A stretch of 46,083 nucleotides of DNA from Oscillospiraceae bacterium (GCA_015068825.1 SVJU01000016.1:1-46083); one strand, 5' to 3'. Numbered from the stretch's first letter, positions 1 through 7,854 are shown. The notes: generated from the letters alone by a model not told the origin. Numbers and translations are program-made.

Positions 1-1014
1 AGGGTCTATAAAGCATTTAAACGGTTTTGATTCTCTCGCAAGATTTTCAAGGTCTAAAAATGATAGCTCGTTTCCTTGTTTAATCCAGCTTCTTCTTGAT
101 TCCTGAATAAGCCATAAGCCCATAATGTTTGTTAAATATCTTATTTTATTTCCGCAACCGCCTTCATTTGTGTAAGAAGATTTGTAGCCTTCATCACAAA
201 TAATGGGAGTATCAAGCTCTGTACCAAAGAGCGACCATGTTCCACAGCTTATGTAAACAAAATCTTTATCTTCACAAGGAACAGAAACAACTGCCGATGC
301 GGTATCGTGCGAACCAACTGCAACAACCTTTGCTTTATTTACTTTTAGCTCTTCGCATACATCGTCCGAAAGTTCTCCAACAGTTTCACCAGGCATAATA
401 ATATCGCAAAGTATATCTGTTTTAATTCCAAGTTCTTCTAAAAGCTTAGTGTCATATTCTTTTGTATATGGGTTAAGCATTTGTGATGTTGATGCTATTG
501 TATATTCATTTTTAGCAACACCCGTTAAAAAGAAGTTTAATAAATCGGGTATAAATAAAAAGGTTTTTGCATTGTCTAAAAGATGTTTTCGGTGCTTTGC
601 CATATAAAAAAGCTGATAAAGTGTGTTAAAGTTTATTATCTGAATACCTGTTCTTTTGTATATTTCTTCTGAACTTAGTATTTCAAATGCTTCTTTTGCA
701 CCAATATCGTTTCTTTCGTCACGATAGTGAACAGGATTTGAAATAAGTTCGTCATTTTCGTCTAAAATACCAAAATCAACACCCCATGTATCAATTCCGA
801 TAAGGTCAAAGCCACCATCGTTATTTGCTTTTACAATAGCCTGCTTTATTTCATCCAAAAGGTGAAGAACATCCCACATAAAAGCTTTTCCAACCCAAAC
901 GCCGTTGTTTGGAAAACGGTGAATTTCTTTTAAATTTATTTTTCCGTTATCAAGCGAAGCAATAATACCTCTTCCGCTTGATGCACCAAGGTCGATTGCA
1001 AGAATTTTTTTCAT
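1..1014 (-). CDS. rhaB: Rhamnulokinase (FGGY carbohydrate kinase), 3' end outside window
   Basis: Phosphorylates L-rhamnulose to L-rhamnulose 1-phosphate in the cytoplasm, the second step of rhamnose catabolism. The reading frame is open without a stop for 338 codons from the ATG at 1012-1014 to the window edge. The N-terminus has the phosphate-binding motif DLGASSGR (residues 8-15), which is characteristic of RhaB within the FGGY family. Further on are GIDTWGVDFG, FIPDLLNFFLTG, GSHDTASAV and ISCGTWSLFG, all typical of RhaB. The family usually has about 470-490 residues, so roughly the last 140 are missing. An AAGGAG ribosome site (1023-1028) and a strong promoter lie upstream. The divergent neighbour is a broken GH130 gene. 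Other FGGY kinases are less likely because of the RhaB-type N-terminus. Confidence 0.9.
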   Translation of the reverse strand, partial: MKKILAIDLGASSGRGIIASLDNGKINLKEIHRFPNNGVWVGKAFMWDVLHLLDEIKQAIVKANNDGGFDLIGIDTWGVDFGILDENDELISNPVHYRDERNDIGAKEAFEILSSEEIYKRTGIQIINFNTLYQLFYMAKHRKHLLDNAKTFLFIPDLLNFFLTGVAKNEYTIASTSQMLNPYTKEYDTKLLEELGIKTDILCDIIMPGETVGELSDDVCEELKVNKAKVVAVGSHDTASAVVSVPCEDKDFVYISCGTWSLFGTELDTPIICDEGYKSSYTNEGGCGNKIRYLTNIMGLWLIQESRRSWIKQGNELSFLDLENLARESKPFKCFIDP

Positions 1015-1055
1015 TGTAAAATCTCCTTAAAATCAAGTAGTATAAAGTTAAGATA

Positions 1056-1085
1056 ATTATATAATAAAACTCAGCATTTTGTCAA
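1056..1085 (-). promoter_or_regulatory. Sigma-A promoter of the rhamnulokinase gene
   Basis: On the minus strand TTGACA (1080-1085) is followed after 18 bases by TATAAT (1056-1061). The start codon lies about 40 bases further on. Both hexamers are perfect consensus. Confidence 0.7.
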
Positions 1086-1096
1086 TCAATATTGAC
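1081..1096. promoter_or_regulatory. Inverted repeat, possible operator in the divergent intergenic region
   Basis: GTCAATCAATATTGAC has 6-base arms (GTCAAT/ATTGAC) around a 4-base loop. It overlaps the -35 of the rhamnulokinase promoter, and a TATAAT (1099-1104) facing the GH130 gene lies just beside it. A repressor bound here could control both genes. The operator role is inferred from position only. Confidence 0.4.
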
Positions 1097-1170
1097 GGTA
1101 TAATTTGGTTGTGATATTATGAATTTAAATTAAGTTTTATCAAAAAAGCAACCGAAAAGGAGAAAATATT

Positions 1171-2154
1171 ATGGCTAAAATTATTGGAGCTTCATTACCT
1201 GATATGCCCTGGCAGGATAAACCGAAAGATTGTCAGGACCCAATGTAGAGATATGAACAAAATCCTATTGTCACTCGTCACAATTTAAAGGGAGCAAGAT
1301 CAATATTCAATAGTGCTGTTGTTCCGTTTGAAGACGGATATATCGGTGTTTTCAGAGTTGATGATTTAAGCCTTATTCCAGGTCTGCATGTAGGAAGAAG
1401 TAAAGATGGTATTAACTGGGAAATTGAGCCTGAACTTATAAGTTTCATTGCTGAAGATGAAGAAATTTCTAAATTTTCTTATGGCTTTGACCCTCGTGTA
1501 TGTTTCATTGAAGACAGATATTATCTTACATGGTGTAATGTTATAAACGGCGAAGGAAGTACAGTAGGTGCGGCATATACCTTTGATTTTAAAACCTTTT
1601 ATTAGCTTCCTAATGTTTTTCCTTTATACAATAGAAATGCTGTGTTATTCCCTAAAAAAATTGACGGAAAATTTGCTCTTTTAAACCGTCCTACATCAAG
1701 AGGACATTGTGTAGGCGGAAATATATATTATTCTGAAAGTTATGATATGGAATACTGGGGACATCATCGTATGGTTATTGCGACTACAATGGGCTGGCAG
1801 GGAACAAAAATCGGTGCAGGCCCTATTCCTATTGAAACCGATGAAGGCTGGTTAATGCTTTATCATGGTGTAACACAAATGGCATCGGGAATGATATATT
1901 CAATCGGTGGAGCAATTTTAGATAAAGAAAAACCGTGGAAGGCATTATACAGAACAAAAAATATGATTATGGGACCGGAAGCTACGTATGAACGCTCGGG
2001 AGATTGTGACAATGTAGTATTCCCATGTGCAGCTTTAGCAGACAGTGATACCGGAAGAATTGCTATATATTATGGTGCTGCCGATACTGTTTTAGGTCTT
2101 GCTTTTTGTGAAGTAAATGAAATAATCGACTTTATTAAGAAAAACAGCTATTAA
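1171..2154 (+). pseudogene. GH130 mannoside phosphorylase-like gene with two in-frame TAG codons
   Basis: GH130 enzymes are five-bladed beta-propellers that mostly phosphorolyse beta-mannosides, releasing mannose 1-phosphate. One frame of 327 codons runs from ATG 1171 (AAAAGGAG upstream) to TAA 2154, the normal size for the family. It is broken by TAG at 1246-1248 (codon 26) and TAG at 1603-1605 (codon 145). The first falls where GH130 proteins usually have W, just before RYEQNPIV. The second falls in FKTFY-x-LPNVF, where Q is plausible. Family motifs remain in frame on both sides: GFDPRVCFIEDRYYLTW, YNRNAVLFPKK, GAGPIP and WLMLYHG. There is no frameshift. From the two TAGs the gene should be inactive, but the rest is intact, so recent decay or base-call errors are both possible. 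Only residues from 1642 on form an uninterrupted frame with an ATG. Confidence 0.85.
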
Positions 2155-2166
2155 AATATAAGGTAA

Positions 2167-2201
2167 AAAAGAGTGCATATCATTTATATATGCACTCTTT
2201 T
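2167..2201 (+). terminator. Rho-independent terminator after the GH130 gene
   Basis: AAAAGAGTGCATAT (2167-2180) pairs perfectly with ATATGCACTCTTTT (2188-2201) across a 7-base loop. The stem ends in a T run on the plus strand. Confidence 0.75.
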
Positions 2202-2217
2202 AATTTGTTTTAAACTA

Positions 2218-2246
2218 TTGATATTGCAGGAAATTTGTTGTATAAT
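2218..2246 (+). promoter_or_regulatory. Sigma-A promoter for the EamA transporter gene
   Basis: TTGATA (2218-2223), 17 bases, TATAAT (2241-2246). It lies between the preceding terminator and the EamA start at 2318. Confidence 0.65.
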
Positions 2247-2317
2247 ATTTAGGTTAAATATTATATCTTTATATATAACTTAATTAGTTTTGCTATATTC
2301 TGGAGTGAATTTTACCA

Positions 2318-3190
2318 ATGAAAAAACGCGGATTATTATACATAATACTTGCGAGCATTATGTGGGGCACATCGGGGATTTTTGTGCATTATATCGCACC
2401 AAGCGGAATAACATCCTCGCAGATGACATTTATACGAAGCATTGTTCCTCTTTTGTTTATTGGAATTTATATGCTTTTAAAAGATAAAAAAATGTTTAAA
2501 ACAAACTTAAAAGAGTTGATTTTCTTTTTTATAAGCGGAGCATCTTTTTTTGGTACAGCAACCTTTTATTTTTATTCAATGCTCCTTACATCAATTTCTA
2601 CGGCAGTGGTTCTTATGTATACCGCACCTATATTTGTTATGATTTTTTCGGTATTGTTTCTGGGTGAAAAAATTAATAAACAAAAGCTTATTTCGGTTGC
2701 TGGTATGATTATTGGTTGCTGTTTTGTTTCGGGAATAATAGGCGGTATGAAGTTTAATATACTTGGAATTTTTGTGGGCTTTATGTCGGGAATTTCATAC
2801 GCAGCTTATAATATAATGACAAAAATTGAAATGGAAAAAGGAATAAATCCTGTAAAAACTAATTTTTATGTTTTTGCATTTGCATCACTTATTTGCCTTT
2901 TAGTTGCAAATCCTGCAAAAATTTTGCAGTGTATGGAAGTTAATCCGTGTTTTATAATATCTCTTTTGATAGGAATGGGTATAGTTACTTCAATTCTTCC
3001 GTATTTTATTTACACTCTTGCACTGCGTGAAGTGCCGGCTGGCACCGCATCTTCGCTTGGTATTTTAGAACCTATGGCGGCAACGATTTTTAGTGTAATA
3101 ATTTTTGGCGAAAAGCTTTCTTTGACGGCTTTATTAGGTATTGTGCTTATTTTAGGTTCTGCTTTTCTTATAAGCAGACAAAGTGAATAG
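2318..3190 (+). CDS. EamA/DMT-family transporter
   Basis: A 290-residue integral membrane protein of the drug/metabolite transporter superfamily. Such proteins usually export small metabolites or amino acids across the cytoplasmic membrane. About ten hydrophobic segments are visible, arranged as two EamA halves. The first opens with LLYIILASIMWGTSGIFVHY. The second opens near ILGIFVGFMSGISYAAYNI. Each half ends in the typical pattern with E and G (MIFSVLFLGEKINKQKL and TIFSVIIFGEKLSLTALLG). A weak GGAG ribosome site (2302) precedes the ATG. The gene ends in TAG, followed three codons later by TAA. The substrate cannot be inferred. It may be co-transcribed with the PHP gene 36 bases downstream. 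Confidence 0.9.
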   Translation: MKKRGLLYIILASIMWGTSGIFVHYIAPSGITSSQMTFIRSIVPLLFIGIYMLLKDKKMFKTNLKELIFFFISGASFFGTATFYFYSMLLTSISTAVVLMYTAPIFVMIFSVLFLGEKINKQKLISVAGMIIGCCFVSGIIGGMKFNILGIFVGFMSGISYAAYNIMTKIEMEKGINPVKTNFYVFAFASLICLLVANPAKILQCMEVNPCFIISLLIGMGIVTSILPYFIYTLALREVPAGTASSLGILEPMAATIFSVIIFGEKLSLTALLGIVLILGSAFLISRQSE

Positions 3191-3226
3191 ATTATATAAT
3201 TTTAAAAAATATGTTAAGAGGTAAGT

Positions 3227-4039
3227 ATGAATTTGCAAAATTTACATACGCACACCACATTTTGTGATGGATTAGATACTCCTGAAGAATTAGTTAAAAC
3301 TGCTCTTGAAAAAGGGTTTGATTCAATAGGATTTTCAGAACATTCATATATGTGGGCATCGGATTTTAGCATTAAAATTGGTGACAAAACAAAAGAATAC
3401 AAAGAAGAGATAAACTTTCTTAAACAAAAATACAAAGGTGTAATTGATATATTTTTAGGGCTTGAGGTTGAAATGTATTCAAAGGTTGATTTAGAAGGGT
3501 TTGACTATCTTATAGGCTCTGTTCATTATCTTATGTGTGATGGTGATTGTGTAACCTTTGACAGAGACATAAATTCGGCTAAAAATATTATAAATAAATA
3601 TTTTGGCGGCAGTGGAATTAAATTTGCCAAAGCATATTATCAAACTTTATCTTCGCTTTATAAGTACGGAAATTTTGATATTATAGGGCATTTTGATTTA
3701 ATAACCAAGTATAAAGATATGGAAACTCTTTTTGATATTTCATCAAAAGAATATATTAATGCTGCAATAGAAGCTATGGAGGCTCTTAAAGGTAAAATTC
3801 CCGTTTTTGAGGTGAACACAGGTGCAATTGCAAGGGGATACAGAAAATCACCTTATCCATCTATGAAGATTATAAAAGAATTAAAACAACTTGGATTTGG
3901 TGTTGTCATAACATCTGATTGCCACGATAAAAAATTTTTTGACACAGGCTTTGATGATGCTGCACGATTATTAAAAGAATGTGGATATAAAGAAAAATGC
4001 ATTTTAACTGAAAACGGCTTTAAAGAAGTAGCACTTTAA
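3227..4039 (+). CDS. PHP-family phosphatase, histidinol-phosphatase-like
   Basis: A 270-residue PHP-domain metal-dependent phosphoesterase. Metal ligands are visible in HTHTTFCDG (H7 and H9), the SEHS motif (H39), an IGSVHYL stretch, FDIIGHFDLI and a C-terminal TSDCHDK. This is the architecture and length of HisK-type histidinol phosphatases, which convert L-histidinol phosphate to histidinol in histidine synthesis. No other his gene is nearby, so a different phosphate ester is possible. The ribosome site AAGAGG lies just upstream, and EutH follows after 13 bases behind AAAGGAG, so the two are probably co-transcribed. Confidence 0.8.
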   Translation: MNLQNLHTHTTFCDGLDTPEELVKTALEKGFDSIGFSEHSYMWASDFSIKIGDKTKEYKEEINFLKQKYKGVIDIFLGLEVEMYSKVDLEGFDYLIGSVHYLMCDGDCVTFDRDINSAKNIINKYFGGSGIKFAKAYYQTLSSLYKYGNFDIIGHFDLITKYKDMETLFDISSKEYINAAIEAMEALKGKIPVFEVNTGAIARGYRKSPYPSMKIIKELKQLGFGVVITSDCHDKKFFDTGFDDAARLLKECGYKEKCILTENGFKEVAL

Positions 4040-4052
4040 AAGGAGAAAAACA

Positions 4053-5141
4053 ATGAATTATCTTACAATAGCTATAGTAACATTTTCTGTTCTTGGTGCA
4101 TTGGACAGAATTTTTGGAAATAAATTCGGACTTGGAAAAGAGTTTGAAAAAGCATTTGGGCTTTTAAGCTCAATGGCTCTTAGTATGATTGGTATGATTG
4201 TTATATCACCTGCTATTGCAAACCTTATGAAGCCTGTATCAGACTTTTTTGTAAATGTACTTAATATAGATGCATCTATAATTCCTGCATCACTTTTTGC
4301 TAACGATATGGGCGGAGCACCGCTTGCAACCAAACTTGCAATAAATAAAGAAATCGGCGCTTATAATGCACTTGTTGTTTCGGCAATGATGGGTGTTACG
4401 GTATCTTTTACAATTCCGTTTGCACTCGGTGTAGTGCCTAAAGAAAAGCACGATGATTTGTTTTTGGGACTTTTGTGTGGTATAGTAACAATTCCGTTTG
4501 GATGTTTTGTTTCAGGTCTTATTTGTAAATTGAAAATTTCAGAGCTTATTATTGATCTTATACCGATTGTTATTTTTTCGGCAGTTATTGCTGTTGGACT
4601 TATTTGTGTACCAAATCTTTGCATAAAAATATTTAAAATTTTTGGTGTGTTTATAACTGCAGTAATAACAATTGGACTTGCACTTGGGATTATAAGATTT
4701 CTTACAGGATACGAGGTTATAAAAGGCCTTGCAACAATCGAAGAAGGTGCTGACGTTTGTGTTAATGCGGCAATTGTTCTGTCGGGTTCATTTCCTCTTG
4801 TGTATCTTTTTGCTAAGGTTTTAGCAAAACCACTTAAAGCAATCGGTGATAAAATTGGTTTAAACGAAATATCTGTAGCAAGCTTTATTTCAAGCTTGGT
4901 TTCAAGTTCAACTGCTTTTGGAGTAATGGATAAAATGAACAAAAAAGGTGTTGTAATGAATTCAGCATTTGCAGTATCGGGTGCGTTTGTTTTTGGTAGT
5001 CACCTTGCGTTTACCTTAGCTTATAATGGTGAATATGTGCTTCCTGTAATTGTTGGAAAGCTTGTTTCAGGAATATTTGCACTTATTCTCTCTTACATAA
5101 TTTTTGATAAAATGAACAAACAAAAAGGAGATATAAAATGA
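4053..5141 (+). CDS. eutH: EutH-family membrane transporter
   Basis: A 362-residue polytopic membrane protein with about ten helices that resembles EutH, annotated as the ethanolamine permease of eut operons. Family-like stretches include the N-terminal LDRIFGNKFGLGKEFEKAF, SLFANDMGGAPLATKLA, SASMMGVT-like VSAMMGVTVSFTIPFALG and the late VASFISSLVSSSTAFGVM and AFAVSGAFVFGSHLAF. No ethanolamine ammonia-lyase or microcompartment gene is present in the window. Instead its 3' end overlaps the larA-like gene by four bases (ATGA), so the two are translationally coupled. This suggests that the permease serves the racemase substrate, perhaps a hydroxy acid, rather than ethanolamine. Family assignment is firm, the substrate is not. 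Confidence 0.85.
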   Translation: MNYLTIAIVTFSVLGALDRIFGNKFGLGKEFEKAFGLLSSMALSMIGMIVISPAIANLMKPVSDFFVNVLNIDASIIPASLFANDMGGAPLATKLAINKEIGAYNALVVSAMMGVTVSFTIPFALGVVPKEKHDDLFLGLLCGIVTIPFGCFVSGLICKLKISELIIDLIPIVIFSAVIAVGLICVPNLCIKIFKIFGVFITAVITIGLALGIIRFLTGYEVIKGLATIEEGADVCVNAAIVLSGSFPLVYLFAKVLAKPLKAIGDKIGLNEISVASFISSLVSSSTAFGVMDKMNKKGVVMNSAFAVSGAFVFGSHLAFTLAYNGEYVLPVIVGKLVSGIFALILSYIIFDKMNKQKGDIK

Positions 5142-6415
5142 AAAAAGTATTGTTTCACTATGGAAAAGAAAAAATAGGATATGACTTTGAAAACGAAAAT
5201 CTTTTGGGTGTTTTAACATCATCTATTGATGAGTATGTTGCAAAAGATGGTGAGGTTGAGCTTGTAAAAAAAGCATTGGAAAACCCTGTAGGATCAGAAA
5301 AACTTCGTGACCTTGCAAAAGATAAGAAAAAAATTGTTATTATTGCAAGCGACCATACTCGTCCTGTACCAAGTAAGGTTATTATACCTTATATGCTCAA
5401 TGAAATACGCTATTACAATAAAGAGGCAGAAGTAACCATTCTTATAGCAACAGGCTGTCACAGAGGTACTACAAAAGAAGAATTAATAAATAAATTCGGT
5501 GAAGACATTGTAAAAAATGAAAATATATATATTCACGATTGTGACGAAAGAGAAAAAATAGTAAATATTGGTACACTTCCTTCGGGTGGAGCGTGCGAAA
5601 TCAATAAAATTGCATATGATGCAGACCTTCTTGTTGCAGAAGGTTTTATTGAGCCGCACTTTTTTGCAGGCTTTTCGGGCGGTAGAAAAAGCGTGCTTCC
5701 CGGAATTGCATCAAGAACAACAGTGCTTGCAAACCATTGCTCTGAATTTTTAGATAACGAAAATTCAAGAACGGGTATTTTATTAAATAACCCTATACAT
5801 AACGATATGCTTTGGGCAGCAAAAACAGCAAAGCTTAAATTTGTTGTAAATGTTGTGTTAAATGCTGATAAAAAAGTTATATATGCAGTAGCAGGCGACA
5901 TGGAAAAAGCACACGAAAAAGGAACTTCATTTTTATCAGAGCTTTGCGGAGCAAAAGCACTTATGGCAGATATTGTAATATCTACTAACGGAGGCTATCC
6001 GCTTGACCAGAATGTTTATCAGGCAGTAAAGGGTATGACAGCGGCAGAAGCAACAGTAAAAGAAGGCGGAGTAATTATTATGCTTGCCGCATCAAACGAC
6101 GGCACAGGCGGCGACCATTTTTATCATCAGCTTGCAGATGAAGAAGATATTACAAAAACAATGAAAATTTTCAGAGAAAGAAAAAGAAGTGAAACCCTTC
6201 CTGATCAGTGGCAGTCTCATATACTTATAAGAATTTTAATGCGTTCAACTGTTATATATGTTTCCGAAATGGATGATGCTATAATAGAAAAAATGCATAT
6301 GATACCGGCTCATTCGATTGATGAGGCAATAAAAAAAGCAAAAGAAATTCTTAACAAAGAAAATCCAACAATAACTGCAATTCCTGATGGTGTGTCGGTT
6401 GTTGTTAAAAAATAA
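5138..6415 (+). CDS. larA: LarA-family nickel-pincer racemase
   Basis: A 425-residue cytoplasmic enzyme of the lactate racemase family. LarA uses a nickel-pincer nucleotide bound to a lysine to interconvert alpha-hydroxy acid stereoisomers by hydride transfer. The key residues described in Lactobacillus plantarum LarA occur here at the same numbers: D72 and R75 (SDHTRP), H108 (TGCHRG), H174 and K184 (EPHFFAGFSGGRKS) and H200 (LANH). The later Q-x-x-x-Q-A-V-K stretch is also kept. It should therefore be active if the cofactor is available. The cofactor genes larB, larC and larE are not in the window. The family racemises several different hydroxy acids, so lactate is only one candidate. Ribosome site AAAGGAG lies inside the end of eutH. 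Confidence 0.88.
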   Translation: MKKVLFHYGKEKIGYDFENENLLGVLTSSIDEYVAKDGEVELVKKALENPVGSEKLRDLAKDKKKIVIIASDHTRPVPSKVIIPYMLNEIRYYNKEAEVTILIATGCHRGTTKEELINKFGEDIVKNENIYIHDCDEREKIVNIGTLPSGGACEINKIAYDADLLVAEGFIEPHFFAGFSGGRKSVLPGIASRTTVLANHCSEFLDNENSRTGILLNNPIHNDMLWAAKTAKLKFVVNVVLNADKKVIYAVAGDMEKAHEKGTSFLSELCGAKALMADIVISTNGGYPLDQNVYQAVKGMTAAEATVKEGGVIIMLAASNDGTGGDHFYHQLADEEDITKTMKIFRERKRSETLPDQWQSHILIRILMRSTVIYVSEMDDAIIEKMHMIPAHSIDEAIKKAKEILNKENPTITAIPDGVSVVVKK

Positions 6416-6436
6416 TTATAAGGCGGAGAGATGTAG

Positions 6437-7264
6437 TTGTTTGAGTTAGATACAAAATTAAAATATTTATTGGTTGGAATTATAACATTTGTTATGGTTT
6501 TTATTGGTGTTGTTGGCGGATTTTCTTTTAATAAACTAAAAAACAATAAAGATAATCTCCCTGAAAAGTTAAAAAGCGAAAGAAACCTTCTTGTTGTGCT
6601 TCTTGATGACAGAAAAACAAATGTGGAAGGTATGTATTTAATAAACATAAATCCAAAGGATGAAATTATATCATCTGTTGCAATTCCAAAGAGTATAGAA
6701 ATTAATATAAATGACGAAATAAAGCCTTTTGAGAGGGCATATACCGAAAATAAAACCGATGATATAATTATAGCACTTGAGAAGAAAACAGGTATAAAAA
6801 CAAATAATTATTTATGTGTTGACAAAATATTTGTTGAGAATTTTTATAAAAATATTGGTGATATAAAATGCTCTTTACCAATGAATGTTTCGTTTTTGGA
6901 ATATTCATTTAATGCGGGCGAAAATGTACTTGATGCAACAAGCTTTGCCAACCTTTTTATGTATATTAAAGTTAATCTTTCGGGTGATAATGCAAAAAAG
7001 GCAGAACTTAATCTTGTAAAAAGTGCTTTTGAAACTCTTTGTGGAAATAAAGTATCTTTGGAAAAAACAGAAAAAATATTAAATCTTGTAAAAAACGCAA
7101 AGGGAAATATTGCAAGCTATGATTTTGAGGATTATGTAAAAATATTTGCATCAATAAAAACAAAAAATGTTCTATCAAAAGAAATAACAGGTAAATATGA
7201 ATATAAAGAAGGCGAGATGTTTTATTTAACTGATAAAATATCAAAGGATAAATTTTTTAAATAA
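6437..7264 (+). CDS. LCP-like (LytR-CpsA-Psr) membrane protein, degenerate
   Basis: A 275-residue protein with one N-terminal transmembrane helix (about residues 10-30) and an extracytoplasmic domain. The pattern LLVVLLDDRKTNVEGMYLIN, then NPKDEIISSVAIPKSIEI, resembles the first strands of LCP domains, which attach glycopolymers to peptidoglycan. Catalytic LCPs normally have GSDxR and a conserved IPRD at these places. Here LLDDRK and IPKS stand instead, and later conserved arginines are not obvious, so catalysis is doubtful. The start is TTG 6437, eight bases after GGCGGAG. The ATG at 6431 is followed at once by TAG and is too close to the ribosome site. It follows larA by 21 bases. Confidence 0.6.
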   Translation: MFELDTKLKYLLVGIITFVMVFIGVVGGFSFNKLKNNKDNLPEKLKSERNLLVVLLDDRKTNVEGMYLININPKDEIISSVAIPKSIEININDEIKPFERAYTENKTDDIIIALEKKTGIKTNNYLCVDKIFVENFYKNIGDIKCSLPMNVSFLEYSFNAGENVLDATSFANLFMYIKVNLSGDNAKKAELNLVKSAFETLCGNKVSLEKTEKILNLVKNAKGNIASYDFEDYVKIFASIKTKNVLSKEITGKYEYKEGEMFYLTDKISKDKFFK

Positions 7265-7268
7265 CAAA

Positions 7269-7296
7269 AAAGGGCAGAAATTATTTTCCGCCCTTT
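7269..7296. terminator. Bidirectional terminator hairpin between the LCP-like gene and the microprotein cluster
   Basis: AAAGGGC (7269-7275) pairs with GCCCTTT (7290-7296), extended inward by GAAA/TTTC past one mismatch. On the minus strand the stem is followed by six T, so it best serves the microprotein genes. On the plus strand it closes the LCP-like gene. Confidence 0.7.
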
Positions 7297-7327
7297 AAAG
7301 TTTAAATGTTAAATTAAATAATTTACC

Positions 7328-7507
7328 TTAACAGCAGCAGTTGTCATCGTTTGAGAAAAGAAGCCATATGATTACTATTGCGCCTATAATTATCCAGATG
7401 TTATTTCCCGAAAAAATTCCACCACCAGAATGATGGTTGCAGCAAGGGTCACAGCATGGATCGCAATGGTCGTTTTTTGGCTCACAAACATTACAACAAT
7501 CTATCAT
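7328..7507 (-). CDS. Cysteine-rich single-helix microprotein, 59 residues
   Basis: A small gene with a clear GGAGG site seven bases before ATG (7505-7507). The N-terminal half is soluble and rich in Cys, His and Asp: IDCCNVCEPKN, then HCDPCCDPCCNHH. One transmembrane helix follows (NIWIIIGAIVIIWLLF, about residues 36-51). The protein ends NDDNCCC. Eleven of its 59 residues are cysteine. It is last in a set of three similar genes. The layout is like short proteins of spore-forming Firmicutes annotated as high-cysteine or YjcZ-like sporulation proteins. Function is unknown, and metal binding or disulfide cross-linking in a spore layer is an inference. Confidence 0.8.
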   Translation of the reverse strand: MIDCCNVCEPKNDHCDPCCDPCCNHHSGGGIFSGNNIWIIIGAIVIIWLLFSNDDNCCC

Positions 7508-7525
7508 ATTTATATACCTCCGAAA

Positions 7526-7645
7526 TTATTGGCAGCAGGATGTGTTGTCATCACCGCAGTTAATGAATAACAAAAGAATAAGGATTAGGAACCATAAAAG
7601 TGTACTGCCGTTTTCACCGCAGCAGTTATTTGAAAAACCGAACAT
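7526..7645 (-). CDS. Cysteine-rich single-helix microprotein, 39 residues
   Basis: ATG (7643-7645) is preceded by a full GGAGG. The protein has a short N-terminus with a Cys pair (GFSNNCCGENG), a hydrophobic helix (TLLWFLILILLLFI) and a C-terminus with a lone Cys and a Cys pair (NCGDDNTSCCQ). It shares the Cys-Cys / helix / acidic-Asn / Cys-Cys layout with its two neighbours. It is the middle gene of the set, 18 bases upstream of the 59-residue gene. No enzymatic domain can be present at this size. Confidence 0.8.
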   Translation of the reverse strand: MFGFSNNCCGENGSTLLWFLILILLLFINCGDDNTSCCQ

Positions 7646-7685
7646 CAGCTTAACCTCCTTTAAATAAATTTTTGATGTTTTTTAA

Positions 7686-7781
7686 TTATTCACAGCATCC
7701 AAAAAGTAGTAAGAACACCAAAATAAAGAACAATATACCATCGTTGCCATTAAAAAGATTCAGGCAGCATCCTTTTGTCAT
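7686..7781 (-). CDS. Cysteine-rich single-helix microprotein, 31 residues
   Basis: First gene of the three-gene minus-strand set. GGAGG lies seven bases before ATG (7779-7781). The 31 residues read TKGCCLNLFNGNDG, a hydrophobic helix (ILFFILVFLLLF) and GCCE. A Cys pair lies on each side of the membrane segment. The likely transcription start is about 40 bases upstream, at a sigma-K-like promoter. The perfect ribosome site and the repeated layout make coding very probable. The function is unknown. Confidence 0.78.
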   Translation of the reverse strand: MTKGCCLNLFNGNDGILFFILVFLLLFGCCE

Positions 7782-7826
7782 AATTAACACCTCCATAAGA
7801 TAATCTTTTTGTTTGACTTTCAATAG

Positions 7827-7854
7827 TATATTATGTAAATTGATTTATAAGTGT
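7827..7854 (-). promoter_or_regulatory. Sigma-K-like promoter for the microprotein cluster
   Basis: On the minus strand AC (7853-7854) is followed after 17 bases by CATAATATA (7827-7835). This fits the Bacillus sigma-K pattern AC-N16/17-CATAnnnTA exactly. No convincing TTGACA/TATAAT pair exists at this place. The region is very AT-rich, so chance agreement is possible. Confidence 0.45.

Noticed and set aside
1246-1605. TAG reassigned as a sense codon (GH130 gene)
   Set aside because: TAG ends several normal genes here, for example EamA (3190), argR (21189) and both the ABC lipoprotein (43640) and its first permease (44635). The two internal TAGs would also need different amino acids, W and Q.
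4361-4942. 193-codon minus-strand frame inside eutH
   Set aside because: It is antisense to a clearly conserved membrane protein and has no recognisable domain. The other long opposite frames were dropped for the same reason.
6431-6436. ATG-TAG as start of the LCP-like gene
   Set aside because: The second codon is a stop and the ribosome site is only two bases away. TTG 6437 has the right spacing.
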